This document shows, in pieces, positions 8,224 through 17,275 of a stretch of 43,216 nt of DNA. Position 1 is the first letter of the stretch. Every line of letters begins with the position of its first letter. A program made the position numbers and the translations under genes. Location of the stretch: assembly GCA_000402655.1 (NCBI GenBank), contig AQSI01000002.1, forward strand, positions 1-43,216, in the 5' to 3' direction. The stretch is from Fidelibacterota bacterium SCGC AAA298-D23. Its GTDB lineage: Bacteria; Fidelibacterota; Marinisomatia; Marinisomatales; Marinisomataceae. The notes below the pieces were generated by a model. That model saw nothing but the letters and a program-made list of their open reading frames with translations. It was not told the DNA's origin and ran no database searches.

Positions 8224-9440
8224 GTTTTTTTAATAATTACATCTACGGATCAAATGAGTATTTAGGTAGGTTGTATTTAATTGTTTCATCATTAATTACT
8301 TTTGGACTTATTACTCTTTTTAGTATATCTGCCGATCCATTATCTATTAATAGCTCGTTTATGAGGCAAGTGATCTTTATAATTTTTTCATTATTTATTT
8401 TTTTAATTCTTAATCAAATAAATATTAAAACTATACATGATAATTCGACTCTAATTTATATCTTTTCATTTTTGCTATGTTTTGTACCTTTCTTTTTGAC
8501 GCCTGTAGAAAATACTTATAGATGGATAGATTTTGGGTTTTTTTATATACAGCCTGGAGAGTATTTAAAGTGTGCTACAATAATTTTGATAGCTAAATAT
8601 CTTTCTAATCACCAGCTGGAAGTTAAAGAAGGTTATATTGTTATAATACCAATTCTAATTGCCCTCATTTCTTCATTTTTAGTATTGAATCAACCAGACT
8701 TGGGAACTGCAGTAATTATTTTTGCTCCAGTATTACCTATGTTACTTTGGGCAGGAGTTAATGGTTTTACACTTTTTCTTTTAATAGCTCCTGTAATAAC
8801 AATTATTGCTGCTTCAAATAATATGATTTTTAATATTTGGGGAGTTCTTATGTTTATAATTTTTTTAGCTTTTCAAGGAAGCCTTTTAAAAAGAATTGTA
8901 ATTTATTTTGCGAATATTTTTACAGGATTATTATTTCCTTTTTTTTGGAATGATTTTTTAAATGGTTATCAAAGGCAAAGATTTATTGATTTCCTTAATC
9001 CCGATTTAGACCCAATGGGATCATCATATCATATAATTCAAAGTATAACCGCTATTGGTTCAGGAGGACTTTTTGGAAAAGGTTGGGGTCAAGGCTCTCA
9101 AACTCAATTAAAGTTCCTTCCTGTTCAAGAATCTGATTTTATTTTATCTGTCATAGCAGAAGAATTTGGTTTTTTTGGTATAGCTATTATAATGTTTTTG
9201 TTCTTCATGCTTATTAAAACTTTATTAGATATTGCTTTTAAATCATCTGACTATTTTTCATCTTTGGTTATAGTTGGTTTAACATCAATTCTTTTTTCGC
9301 ATATTTTTGTTAATTCAGCAATGACAATCGGTTTGATGCCCGTTAAAGGACTACCAACTCCATTTGTCTCAGCGGGCGGTTCTTTCATGCTTCTTTGCTT
9401 TATTATTCTTTCTTTGGTGACAAATTTTTCAAAAAATTAA
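8220..9440 (+). CDS. rodA: RodA, SEDS-family peptidoglycan glycosyltransferase
   Basis: A 406-residue polytopic protein of the SEDS family, which polymerises glycan strands from lipid II in partnership with PBP2. Family patterns visible are QPDLGTAVIIFAP, GYQRQRFIDFLNPD with the conserved Arg and Asp, SITAIGSGGLFGKGWGQGSQ, VQESDFILSVIAEEFGF and the final MTIGLMPVKGLPTPFVSAGGS. There are about ten membrane helices. The start overlaps the mrdA stop (ATGA). It ends the shape cluster; a 57-base gap follows before the next gene. Confidence 0.97.
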   Translation: MSFFNNYIYGSNEYLGRLYLIVSSLITFGLITLFSISADPLSINSSFMRQVIFIIFSLFIFLILNQINIKTIHDNSTLIYIFSFLLCFVPFFLTPVENTYRWIDFGFFYIQPGEYLKCATIILIAKYLSNHQLEVKEGYIVIIPILIALISSFLVLNQPDLGTAVIIFAPVLPMLLWAGVNGFTLFLLIAPVITIIAASNNMIFNIWGVLMFIIFLAFQGSLLKRIVIYFANIFTGLLFPFFWNDFLNGYQRQRFIDFLNPDLDPMGSSYHIIQSITAIGSGGLFGKGWGQGSQTQLKFLPVQESDFILSVIAEEFGFFGIAIIMFLFFMLIKTLLDIAFKSSDYFSSLVIVGLTSILFSHIFVNSAMTIGLMPVKGLPTPFVSAGGSFMLLCFIILSLVTNFSKN

Positions 9441-9497
9441 TTATTATTGGCAGTTGTAGTTTTGGTAGTGATTAGTTAACTTCTTTTGCTCATTATC

Positions 9498-10301
9498 ATG
9501 GTTAAAAAAATCTTTTATATTAATAGCGAAATGGAGCCATTTGCGTCGGTTTCGAATTTAGCAAATTTATCTGTTGAAATCCCCCTCGGTTTACAAGAAA
9601 AGGGTAATGATGTAAGGTGTTTAATGCCAAAATATGGTTTCATCAGTGAAAGAAAATACATTCTTAGAGAAGTTATTAGACTTAAGGAAATTCTTTTTGA
9701 TTTTGATGATTTTAGTTATGATTGTTCTGCAAAAAGTGCTTTTCTGCCTAAATCCCGTTTACAAGTTTATTTTCTTGAAAATAAAGAACAATTTGATGAT
9801 TTAAACAACTTACTTTTTAAATCTAAAAACGGAAGATTTTTGCCTGATAACGATAAAAGATTTGCAATTTATTCACTTGCGGCTATTAAAATGCTTCCCA
9901 ACCTTTTTTGGTTTCCGAATATAATAGTTTGTAATGGTTGGACATCTGCTTTAGTACCATACATTCTTAAAAAATTAGCAAAGAGCAATAAAGAGCTTTC
10001 CAAAATTAAAACAATCTACATTACAAATTCTTTAAACAAAGATGTGCTTTTTAATCATTCAAATCTCCCGTTTAATTCTGAAACTTTAAACGAATTAAAA
10101 CCGTATAATTTAAATCAAATAGGTTGTGCTAATGCTAATGCAACAATCATAGTAGATGATGAAGAAAAGTTATATGGAAACTTGATGAAGACTAAAATTT
10201 TCAAAGACTCAAAATCTTGTTCACATGTAGATATTTCAAAATCAGATGGAAATTTCTTTCCGTTGTTAGATGAAATTGAAAGAGTTATTAAGAAGATTTA
10301 A
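9498..10301 (+). CDS. Half-length GlgA-like (GT5 N-terminal domain) protein
   Basis: 267 residues that align with only the N-terminal Rossmann half of glycogen/starch synthase: FYINSEMEPFASVSNLANLSVEIP, VRCLMPKYGFI, VYFLENKEQF and IIVCNGWTSALVPYIL. Full GlgA is about 480 residues, and the C-terminal GT-B half is absent. The KxGG sugar-nucleotide motif after EMEPFA is replaced by SVSN, so glycogen synthase activity is unlikely. I recall short proteins of this kind in Bacteroidota beside a large DUF4270-type lipoprotein, and a lipoprotein follows here. I chose ATG 9498 over an in-frame TTG 12 bases upstream because the core begins there. The role is unknown, possibly envelope-related by association. 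Confidence 0.7.
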   Translation: MVKKIFYINSEMEPFASVSNLANLSVEIPLGLQEKGNDVRCLMPKYGFISERKYILREVIRLKEILFDFDDFSYDCSAKSAFLPKSRLQVYFLENKEQFDDLNNLLFKSKNGRFLPDNDKRFAIYSLAAIKMLPNLFWFPNIIVCNGWTSALVPYILKKLAKSNKELSKIKTIYITNSLNKDVLFNHSNLPFNSETLNELKPYNLNQIGCANANATIIVDDEEKLYGNLMKTKIFKDSKSCSHVDISKSDGNFFPLLDEIERVIKKI

Positions 10302-10305
10302 TTGT

Positions 10306-11559
10306 ATGAAAAAATTTTTTGAAAATTTTAATAAAATTCTGATAGCTGTATTTTTTTTAATATCTTGTAGCGAAGAAACAATTCTCTATGATGAAATTGA
10401 AAATAGTGAAGGAACTATAAAGACAGCTTCATTACCTAATACAAACAATAAATTATTTCAGTCTTTTCCTTTATTTTCATCTAATTCAAAGCTTCATTTT
10501 GGTAATGTTAAAGATTCAGAAAATTTATTTTCTTTAGTTCAAATGACATTGTTTTCAGGAAATATTCCACCGGTTAGTTTAGTAGATCTTTTAGCTGATT
10601 CAATTCAGGTTGATAGTGCTATGGTTTTTTTTCAAACTACTGATTCTTTACAAACTGATTTTACTTTAGGTCTATATTCAATTGTTGCGGATGATGATAG
10701 TGTATTTTCAGACTCATTAAATTACTTTACTAAGGATAATTTTATTGATTTTGAAAATAATTCTATGCTTTTAAATACATTAAATCTTTCATCTGAAATT
10801 GTTGCTCCTGATACAACAGGTTTTGATTCAATCAAATTTATGTTTGAAGCAGATTCTGGAAATTTAGATTTATTAAAAGAGTATTTCTTAGATTCTGATA
10901 CTTATCCAGCAAGGACATTAATGCTCAAAGATGAAGATGGATCATTAAATGAGTTATTTACAATTGAAAGTAACGAATCTTTAAATGGACCAAAGATGAG
11001 AGTTTGGTTCAAAGCATTTGTTGACGAGGAAACTACATTAGATACTTTTATTACTTTCTTTTCACAAGCAGATATAAGTGTTTTTGTTCCACCAGCTATT
11101 GAAGATGATGATTTTAACTATATTTCATTAAACTCTGGTTCAGGTCTAAGGTCAGTTATTGAATTTGATCTAAGTATTATTGACTCACTATCTAGAAATG
11201 AGCTTTTTAAAAACTCAAATCTCATTCTAGATGTGGAGAATTCTAACCTAAATGAGGATGATGAGTTTTATATCATCGTATCAGCTTTGCAAGACGCTGT
11301 TCAAAATTGGGGATTTTCAACTCCATTTGTTGAGAATGATGAAGATTTAGAAACTATTTCTTCAGATGTAAATTTTATTATTTCAAGAAAGATTGAGGAC
11401 AATCAAGTTAGAATTCCTATTCAAGCCTTTTTGCAAGGTTACAAAAACGGTTTATTTCAACATAATGAATTAATGCTGTATAGTGCTCCGGTAAATAGTC
11501 CTTTTGATAAAGTCAAATTAAATTTTAATGCAATTGAGGTAATGTATGTTGAGCCGTAA
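10306..11559 (+). CDS. Predicted lipoprotein, DUF4270-like by position
   Basis: A 417-residue predicted lipoprotein. A basic N-terminus and hydrophobic stretch end in the lipobox LISC with Cys21, followed by acidic residues (SEETILYDE). The rest is acidic, beta-rich and has no cysteines or catalytic motif that I recognise. It has strand-like repeats such as DSIQVDSAMVFFQTT and RSVIEFDLSIIDSLS. Its position behind the half-length GlgA-like gene and its size fit the DUF4270 family of FCB bacteria, but the sequence resemblance I can see is weak. The ATG at 10306 follows the previous stop by four bases. It overlaps the next gene by 14 bases, suggesting they are expressed together. Confidence 0.6.
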   Translation: MKKFFENFNKILIAVFFLISCSEETILYDEIENSEGTIKTASLPNTNNKLFQSFPLFSSNSKLHFGNVKDSENLFSLVQMTLFSGNIPPVSLVDLLADSIQVDSAMVFFQTTDSLQTDFTLGLYSIVADDDSVFSDSLNYFTKDNFIDFENNSMLLNTLNLSSEIVAPDTTGFDSIKFMFEADSGNLDLLKEYFLDSDTYPARTLMLKDEDGSLNELFTIESNESLNGPKMRVWFKAFVDEETTLDTFITFFSQADISVFVPPAIEDDDFNYISLNSGSGLRSVIEFDLSIIDSLSRNELFKNSNLILDVENSNLNEDDEFYIIVSALQDAVQNWGFSTPFVENDEDLETISSDVNFIISRKIEDNQVRIPIQAFLQGYKNGLFQHNELMLYSAPVNSPFDKVKLNFNAIEVMYVEP

Positions 11560-12790
11560 AATTTTGATTATATTTTTTATTGGCTTCATTTTTCCTCAAA
11601 ATGCACTGAGTGGTTATGGTTTTGGGTCTTCTATCGATAATAGTGAGGCTACATCTTTAGGAGTTTCAAATGAATTGCTTCCTTCATTTAAAAGCAAAGT
11701 TTCTCTGTCAAACCCATCAACCTGGCATAATTTGCTTTTCTCTTATTTAAATACCTCAGTTAACGTTCAAAATTCAGTTTTTCAGTCTGATAGTAGTACA
11801 AACTTTTCTCTGTCCTCAGCTAAACTTATTATTCCATGGAAGCAAAAAATGGCATTTGGAGTTTCTTTTGAGCCATTTCTTAATAGGGAAGTAACAATAA
11901 GCGATAGTACTTTTTCATCTTTTTCATTCAATGAAGAGGATATTTTATATTCAAGAATAAATAGTTCATCTGGAGGTCCATCAAAAGGGCAATTATCGTT
12001 TGGTTATAAACTTAATGAAATGGATAGTTTTGGAACTAGTCTTAATATTATCTTTGGCTCTTCAAGAAGCTCTAGAAATCTTATATTTGATAATGAAAAT
12101 CACCTTCTTCAATCGAGAGATTATTTTTCAGGAAGTATGATTGATTTATTTTATTCAACTAACAGATTCAAGATAAAAGAAAAGCCAATTTTCTTTTCAG
12201 TTGCATACAGTTTACCATTAAATGGTATCAATGTTGAGAATGATTCTTACCAAGCCTTTATTGATTTGAATGATAATAATTATCATGATGTAAATGACTT
12301 TCCGAATGTTGGTCAAGCTCTTTTACCCTTAACCCAAAATTTTAAAGATGAGTTAAAAATTAATTCACTTAGACTTGGAGCAGATTATGAATTTAGTCCA
12401 AGAAAACATTTTCAGTTTGAATTGTTACAATTAAGTAATAATGGAAAACATAATATTGATAACTCTGTTTACGGAGGATACATTGAAAATAAAGGTAAGT
12501 TAAGTTTATCGTATATAAAATTTGCTCAACCATTTTCTCGCGATCGCTTTAATTTTAAAGCATCAATGTTTTTTCAAAATTATGGAGTTAAAAATCTTGA
12601 AAATATTAATGAAGTTGGTTTAGGTTTAGGAGTAGGTTTTAATTTTGGAATTACCGGAAATCAAATTGATTTTGGTTACAAATATGCAAACAGATCTGGA
12701 GTTTTTGTTGTAAAAGACGAAACTTTACATATGTTCAATATTGGTATAAGTATTGGGGATTTATGGTTTGTAAAAAGAAGAGAAATTTAA
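11546..12790 (+). CDS. Predicted outer-membrane beta-barrel protein
   Basis: A 414-residue exported protein. The signal peptide (RKILIIFFIGFIFPQNALS) is followed by a FadL/PorV-like opening with GYGFGSSI, EATSLGVSN and LSNPSTWHNL. Alternating amphipathic strands run to the end, with Gly-rich turns such as GLGLGVGFNFGITGNQIDFGYKY and HMFNIGISIGDLWF. The pattern is that of a 12-16-stranded barrel in the outer membrane. Substrate and partners are unknown. It overlaps the upstream lipoprotein gene by 14 bases, and the two may form a lipoprotein-barrel pair. It is weakly related in style to the PorV/PorQ-like protein at 19088. Confidence 0.65.
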   Translation: MLSRKILIIFFIGFIFPQNALSGYGFGSSIDNSEATSLGVSNELLPSFKSKVSLSNPSTWHNLLFSYLNTSVNVQNSVFQSDSSTNFSLSSAKLIIPWKQKMAFGVSFEPFLNREVTISDSTFSSFSFNEEDILYSRINSSSGGPSKGQLSFGYKLNEMDSFGTSLNIIFGSSRSSRNLIFDNENHLLQSRDYFSGSMIDLFYSTNRFKIKEKPIFFSVAYSLPLNGINVENDSYQAFIDLNDNNYHDVNDFPNVGQALLPLTQNFKDELKINSLRLGADYEFSPRKHFQFELLQLSNNGKHNIDNSVYGGYIENKGKLSLSYIKFAQPFSRDRFNFKASMFFQNYGVKNLENINEVGLGLGVGFNFGITGNQIDFGYKYANRSGVFVVKDETLHMFNIGISIGDLWFVKRREI

Positions 12791-12807
12791 ATTAATAGGA
12801 ACAAAGA

Positions 12808-14142
12808 ATGAAAAAATATTTATTCATTATTTTAGCAATTTTTATAATTAGCTCGAATTTAGAGGCTCAATGCAAAAGAGGCGAACAGTTAAGAATTACA
12901 AATGATGTAGAAATAAAAGTTGTTGATTGCAGAGAGGCTACTAGGTTGATTTACAATGAAGGTTGGTATCCATATTCTGTGGAATATGAACAAGAAGATA
13001 GATGCCCTGAGCTGTCAAGCAGTTCTGCTGAATATTATAGAAGTAGTAATTGGGAGTTGAGTGCACAATCATATTCTCAGTTAATGGAATTAAAGTGTGA
13101 TCAATGGAATTCTGACTGGGTTAATGTTGATGATGTATATTTATATTGGTCAATTGCTTTACAAAACCTTGGAAAATTTGAAGAGTCAGAAAAAGTTTTA
13201 ACAAAAGGTTTAAATGAGCTTCCAGAAAATACGACTTTGATGACAAGATTAGCCTATGCTTACAAAAAACAAGGAAAAATTGATGAAATGATAATCGAAT
13301 ATGAGCGCTTAATGGACAGCGGATCGGACGATATAGATTCATTAAGAGATTTAGCTAGTGCCTATGGTAAGCAAGGACGAGTTGACGAACAGATTTCTGT
13401 TCTTAAAAAAATTCTAAATATAGATCCTAATAATTCTTCTGTTCAGTCTGAATTAGCAAGAGTTTATGAAGATTCTGGAGAAGACCCACTCGAAATTTTT
13501 AAGGCAAGATTTGAAGATAATCCTGAAAATGCTTCATATGCAGTTGAATACTCCGAAAAATTAATATCAAACGGTGACACTGATGATGCAATTGATGTTC
13601 TCGAAAATACATTAAGTTATAATCGTGATAATAGCATGGTTTACATGTCCTTAAGCAAAGCATATAATGAAAATGCTGATTTTGAAGAAGCTATTGAAAT
13701 TTTGGAAGAATTATTTAAGCTTGATAAAAATAATTTTAGAGTAGCATTACTTATATCTATAAATAGCATTGAAATTGATGATTTTGAATCAGCTTATGAA
13801 TGGGGTCAAAAATCTATGAAAATTTCAAGAAATAATGCCGAATCTTTAGCTCATATGGGAAATTTGTATTATAAATCTATGCAAACGTGTAGAGGTGATA
13901 ATTTTTCTAGATCTGACAAGATTGTAGCGTCGCTCGCACATGAATATTTTGTCAAAGCTGAAAACAAAGGAAATTCAAAATACTTTAAACAAAAGAATTG
14001 GTTAGAAGAAAACGAGGTTTTATTTAGTTATGCTGATTGGTTCATGACAGATAAAGATATCCAAGCTTCTGGAAAAGTATTTCCAAGTGGAAAATGTTAT
14101 GATTGGGTATCAGAATCATTAGCTAAACAATCAGATTGGTAA
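12808..14142 (+). CDS. Exported tetratricopeptide-repeat protein
   Basis: 444 residues with an N-terminal signal peptide (KKYLFIILAIFIISSNLEAQ) ending in a signal peptidase I-type EAQ. At least six TPR units lie between residues about 110 and 370, for example LYWSIALQNLGKFEESEKVL, LMTRLAYAYKKQGKIDEMI and VYMSLSKAYNENADFEEAIE. A Cys-containing N-terminal block (CKRGEQ, VVDCREATRL, DRCPEL) precedes the repeats, and two more Cys lie near the C-terminus, so disulfides in the periplasm are possible. No enzymatic domain is seen. It is probably a scaffold, partner unknown. glyA follows after three bases. Confidence 0.8.
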   Translation: MKKYLFIILAIFIISSNLEAQCKRGEQLRITNDVEIKVVDCREATRLIYNEGWYPYSVEYEQEDRCPELSSSSAEYYRSSNWELSAQSYSQLMELKCDQWNSDWVNVDDVYLYWSIALQNLGKFEESEKVLTKGLNELPENTTLMTRLAYAYKKQGKIDEMIIEYERLMDSGSDDIDSLRDLASAYGKQGRVDEQISVLKKILNIDPNNSSVQSELARVYEDSGEDPLEIFKARFEDNPENASYAVEYSEKLISNGDTDDAIDVLENTLSYNRDNSMVYMSLSKAYNENADFEEAIEILEELFKLDKNNFRVALLISINSIEIDDFESAYEWGQKSMKISRNNAESLAHMGNLYYKSMQTCRGDNFSRSDKIVASLAHEYFVKAENKGNSKYFKQKNWLEENEVLFSYADWFMTDKDIQASGKVFPSGKCYDWVSESLAKQSDW

Positions 14143-14145
14143 ACA

Positions 14146-15432
14146 ATGTCAATCGTTAAAGATAAAGATAAGAAAATTTATGATATAATTCAGTCTGAAT
14201 TAAATAGACAAAATGGTTATCTTGAACTTATTGCATCCGAAAATTTCACAAGTAAAGCTGTTCTTGAAACTGCAGGATCTGTTTTAACTAATAAATATGC
14301 CGAAGGATATCCTGGAAAGAGATATTATGGTGGATGTATTCATGTTGATGAGGCTGAAAATTTAGCCATCGATAGAGCAAAGAGGCTTTTCAAAGCAGAA
14401 TATGCAAACGTACAACCACATTCAGGTTCATCTGGTGTAATGGGTGTTTACTTAGCCTTTTTGCAACCCGGAGATTGTATTATGGGTCTAGATTTAAGTC
14501 ATGGCGGTCACTTAACACATGGCTCAAAAGTAAGTTTTTCTGGACAAATTTATAATTCTGCAACATTTAAAGTTAAAAAAGATTCAGGTTTAGTAGACTT
14601 TGATGATTTGTTAAAAAGAGCCAGAGAATTTAAACCAAAATTAATTGTTTGTGGAGCTAGTGCCTATCCAAGAACAATTGAGTTTGAAAAATTTAGAGAA
14701 GTTGCTGATGAAGTTGGAGCATTTTTACATGGGGATATATGTCATAATTCAGGGCTAATTGCTGCCGAAATGCATCCTTCACCTTTTCCACATTGCCATG
14801 TTGTATCTACTAGTACTCATAAATCTTTAAGAGGTCCAAGAGGAGGTATGATTCTTCTTGGTAATGATTACGAAAATCCGTTTGGAAAAGTTGCTCCAAA
14901 AACTGGTAGAATAAAAATGATGTCAGAGCTTTTGGATAGTGCTGTAATGCCTGGAATGCAGGGTGGACCCCTCATGCACGTCATTGCTGCAAAAGCCGTT
15001 GCATTTAAAGAAGCACTTGATCCTTCATTTAAAACCTATATAAAGGGGGTGCTTGATAACGCACAATGCTTTGCTGAGGAGTTTTTATCAAAAGGGTACA
15101 GTTTAATTTCTGGAGGTACTGACACTCACCAAGTTTTAATAGATTTGCAAAACAAAAATATTTCTGGAAAAGCAGCAGAATTATCTCTAGATGAAGCAGG
15201 TATTACTGTTAATAAAAATATGATTCCGTATGATCCTAAAAGCCCATTTGTCACTAGTGGAATTAGAATAGGCTCACCCGCAATAACTACAAGAGGAATG
15301 GGAGTTAATGAGGTAAAAATTATTGTTGATTTAATTGACCAGGTGATTGTAAATCATGATAACAAAGAAAAAATTCAATCAATCAAGAAGCATGTTAATG
15401 AATTATGTTCATCTTATCCAATATATGAATGA
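14146..15432 (+). CDS. glyA: Serine hydroxymethyltransferase
   Basis: A 428-residue PLP enzyme that interconverts serine and glycine with tetrahydrofolate, feeding one-carbon metabolism. Conserved elements are LIASENFTS, NKYAEGYPGKRYYGG, the ANVQPHSGSSG cofactor loop, DICHNSGLIAA, and the Schiff-base lysine K226 in STSTHKSLRGPRGG. It ends with IRIGSPAITTRGMG, containing the carboxylate-binding Arg. The length and order are standard. It overlaps the following TatT lipoprotein gene by eight bases, so it may share an operon with the TRAP transporter, but a metabolic link to its substrate is not shown. Confidence 0.98.
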   Translation: MSIVKDKDKKIYDIIQSELNRQNGYLELIASENFTSKAVLETAGSVLTNKYAEGYPGKRYYGGCIHVDEAENLAIDRAKRLFKAEYANVQPHSGSSGVMGVYLAFLQPGDCIMGLDLSHGGHLTHGSKVSFSGQIYNSATFKVKKDSGLVDFDDLLKRAREFKPKLIVCGASAYPRTIEFEKFREVADEVGAFLHGDICHNSGLIAAEMHPSPFPHCHVVSTSTHKSLRGPRGGMILLGNDYENPFGKVAPKTGRIKMMSELLDSAVMPGMQGGPLMHVIAAKAVAFKEALDPSFKTYIKGVLDNAQCFAEEFLSKGYSLISGGTDTHQVLIDLQNKNISGKAAELSLDEAGITVNKNMIPYDPKSPFVTSGIRIGSPAITTRGMGVNEVKIIVDLIDQVIVNHDNKEKIQSIKKHVNELCSSYPIYE

Positions 15433-16288
15433 TTTTTTAAAAAAATTCACTTATAAAACTCTCTTAACTCTTACTTTTATTATTTTAAATAGTTGCGCTG
15501 TTAATAATAAAATGATGATAGGTTCAGAAGTCGCAGAAATTGCATTACCGTTGTCCTTTGAGTCTCAAAAAAGAAAAATTCAGAAAAATCCTAATAATCA
15601 GCTTTTCTATCTTAATGCATCCAAGAGTAGAATTACATATGCGTATGGAATTTTGATGGAAAAGGGAGATAGGTTGATGTATTCTGATTATTATAAATCC
15701 AGAAATTATTATTCAAAATCTTTAGACTTATTTGTTATTTCTAGGAATTATTTATTTAATGCTTTGGAAGTAAAGTATGAAAATTTTCCTCAAAGAATGA
15801 GAAATAGAGAAGAAATAAACTTTGAAAAAGAAGACATTGACTATTTGTATTGGCTAAGCGGTTCTTTAGCAGGTGCCATTCAAGCTAGTCAAGGAGACCC
15901 TCAATACTTAATTGATTTACCAAATATTAAATGGTTGCTTGAAAATGCTATTGCTGTTGATCCAAATTGGCAAAATGGTACCTTAAGTGCTGCCATGATG
16001 AGTGTTTACCTAAATGATCTTAGTGGTGACAAAAATGCTCAAAAAAAAGCTTTATCTTATTTTGACTTAGCTGAAAAACAGTCGAACGGTTTAAATGCTT
16101 CAATTTATGTTACTTTAGCAGAAAATTATGCTGTGTCGAAACAAAATAAACAATTATTCATTGAATTACTGGATAAAGCAATAAATATTGATGTTAATAG
16201 GGACAAAAGTTTAAAGCAGTCAAATAAATTGTCTCAGTCCCGCGCCAAATGGTTAAAATCAAGAGTAGATGATTTATTTTATATGTAA
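15425..16288 (+). CDS. tatT: TRAP transporter TatT-component lipoprotein
   Basis: A 287-residue predicted lipoprotein (lipobox LNSC, Cys24) with helical TPR-like repeats matching the TatT family described from Treponema pallidum Tp0956. Family-typical stretches are MEKGDRLMYSDYYKSRNYYS, YWLSGSLAGAIQASQGDP, DLPNIKWLLENAIAVDPNW and NGTLSAAMMSVYL. TatT forms a trimer with pores that dock the periplasmic solute-binding protein TatP. The gene order tatT-tatP-dctQM here is the same as Tp0956-0957-0958, which strengthens the call. I chose ATG 15425 because it begins directly before the signal sequence; it overlaps glyA by eight bases. Confidence 0.85.
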   Translation: MNDFLKKFTYKTLLTLTFIILNSCAVNNKMMIGSEVAEIALPLSFESQKRKIQKNPNNQLFYLNASKSRITYAYGILMEKGDRLMYSDYYKSRNYYSKSLDLFVISRNYLFNALEVKYENFPQRMRNREEINFEKEDIDYLYWLSGSLAGAIQASQGDPQYLIDLPNIKWLLENAIAVDPNWQNGTLSAAMMSVYLNDLSGDKNAQKKALSYFDLAEKQSNGLNASIYVTLAENYAVSKQNKQLFIELLDKAINIDVNRDKSLKQSNKLSQSRAKWLKSRVDDLFYM

Positions 16289-16297
16289 ATTATTTTA

Positions 16298-17275
16298 ATG
16301 AAGATACTTAAAAATATTTTTACCATTTTATTTTTATCAAATATTGTTTTTGCTAAACCAATTATAATTAAACTTGCTACTGTAGCTCCAGAAGGTACTG
16401 AATACTACAATCTCTTGTTTGAAATGGGTCAGAGGTGGCAGCAAGAAACTGCAGGCCAAGTACAGTTAAGAATTTACCCAAATGGTGTTGTTGGTGGCGA
16501 AAGAGACACTATCAGAAAAATGAGAGTAGGACAGATTCAAGCTTCGGCTATGTCATCGATAGGGCTTGCTGAATTGACAGATCAAATTCAAGCTTTCACG
16601 CTTCCAATGGGTTTTGAAAATTATAATGAAATTGATAAAGTAAAGGCTGTGATGTTCGATGATATATCAAAAGGATTATCTCAAAGTGGATTCAAATTAC
16701 TTTTTCTAGTTGATATTGGTTGGGTATATTGGTTCTCTGCAGAAGAAATATCAGTACCTAAAGACTTAATGGATGCAAAAATTTATACTACAGCGGGTGA
16801 TTATATTACAGTCGAACTTTTTAAAAAATTTGGATTTAATGCTGTACCAGTATCAGAAACTGATATTCTAACATCTTTACAAACTGGAATGATAAATAGT
16901 ATGCAGACGGTACCAATTTTATCTCTCAGTTCAGGTTGGTCTGCTTTAATGCCTAATATGCTTGATTTAAAATGGGGAGCATTTGTTGGAGCAGTGATTG
17001 TCGATGAAAGAGTTTGGAGAAAAATAAGTCCAGAGCACCAAAAAATAATGATGGATATTGCTAATGACATTGGACAGAAGTATCAAAAAAGTGGAAGAGA
17101 AATGGAAAAAAAAGCTATTGAGGTCATGCAGCAATATGGTATGAAAATCAAAAAACCTACAGAAGAAGAAATTGCTGTATGGAATGACTTTAAAGATGAA
17201 ATTACACCTGATGTCGTTGAAACTTTTCTATCGACTGAAATTTACGAAAAAGTGATTTCTGCAATTAATGAATAA
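16298..17275 (+). CDS. dctP: TRAP transporter solute-binding protein (DctP/TatP)
   Basis: A 325-residue periplasmic binding protein with a signal peptide (MKILKNIFTILFLSNIVFA). DctP-family landmarks are IKLATVAPEGTEYY, VQLRIYPNGVVGGERDTIRKM with the Arg that normally pairs with a substrate carboxylate, LTDQIQAFTLP, SLQTGMINSMQTVP and the long C-terminal helix. It captures an unknown, probably carboxylated, solute for the DctQM permease encoded next, and it likely docks with the TatT lipoprotein encoded upstream. It overlaps dctQM by eight bases. Confidence 0.93.
   Translation: MKILKNIFTILFLSNIVFAKPIIIKLATVAPEGTEYYNLLFEMGQRWQQETAGQVQLRIYPNGVVGGERDTIRKMRVGQIQASAMSSIGLAELTDQIQAFTLPMGFENYNEIDKVKAVMFDDISKGLSQSGFKLLFLVDIGWVYWFSAEEISVPKDLMDAKIYTTAGDYITVELFKKFGFNAVPVSETDILTSLQTGMINSMQTVPILSLSSGWSALMPNMLDLKWGAFVGAVIVDERVWRKISPEHQKIMMDIANDIGQKYQKSGREMEKKAIEVMQQYGMKIKKPTEEEIAVWNDFKDEITPDVVETFLSTEIYEKVISAINE

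Noticed and set aside
9447..9475. TTGGCA, 17 bases, GATTAG as a promoter before the GlgA-like gene
   Set aside because: The spacing is good and the site is in a gap, but the -10 match is poor, so I did not list it as a feature.
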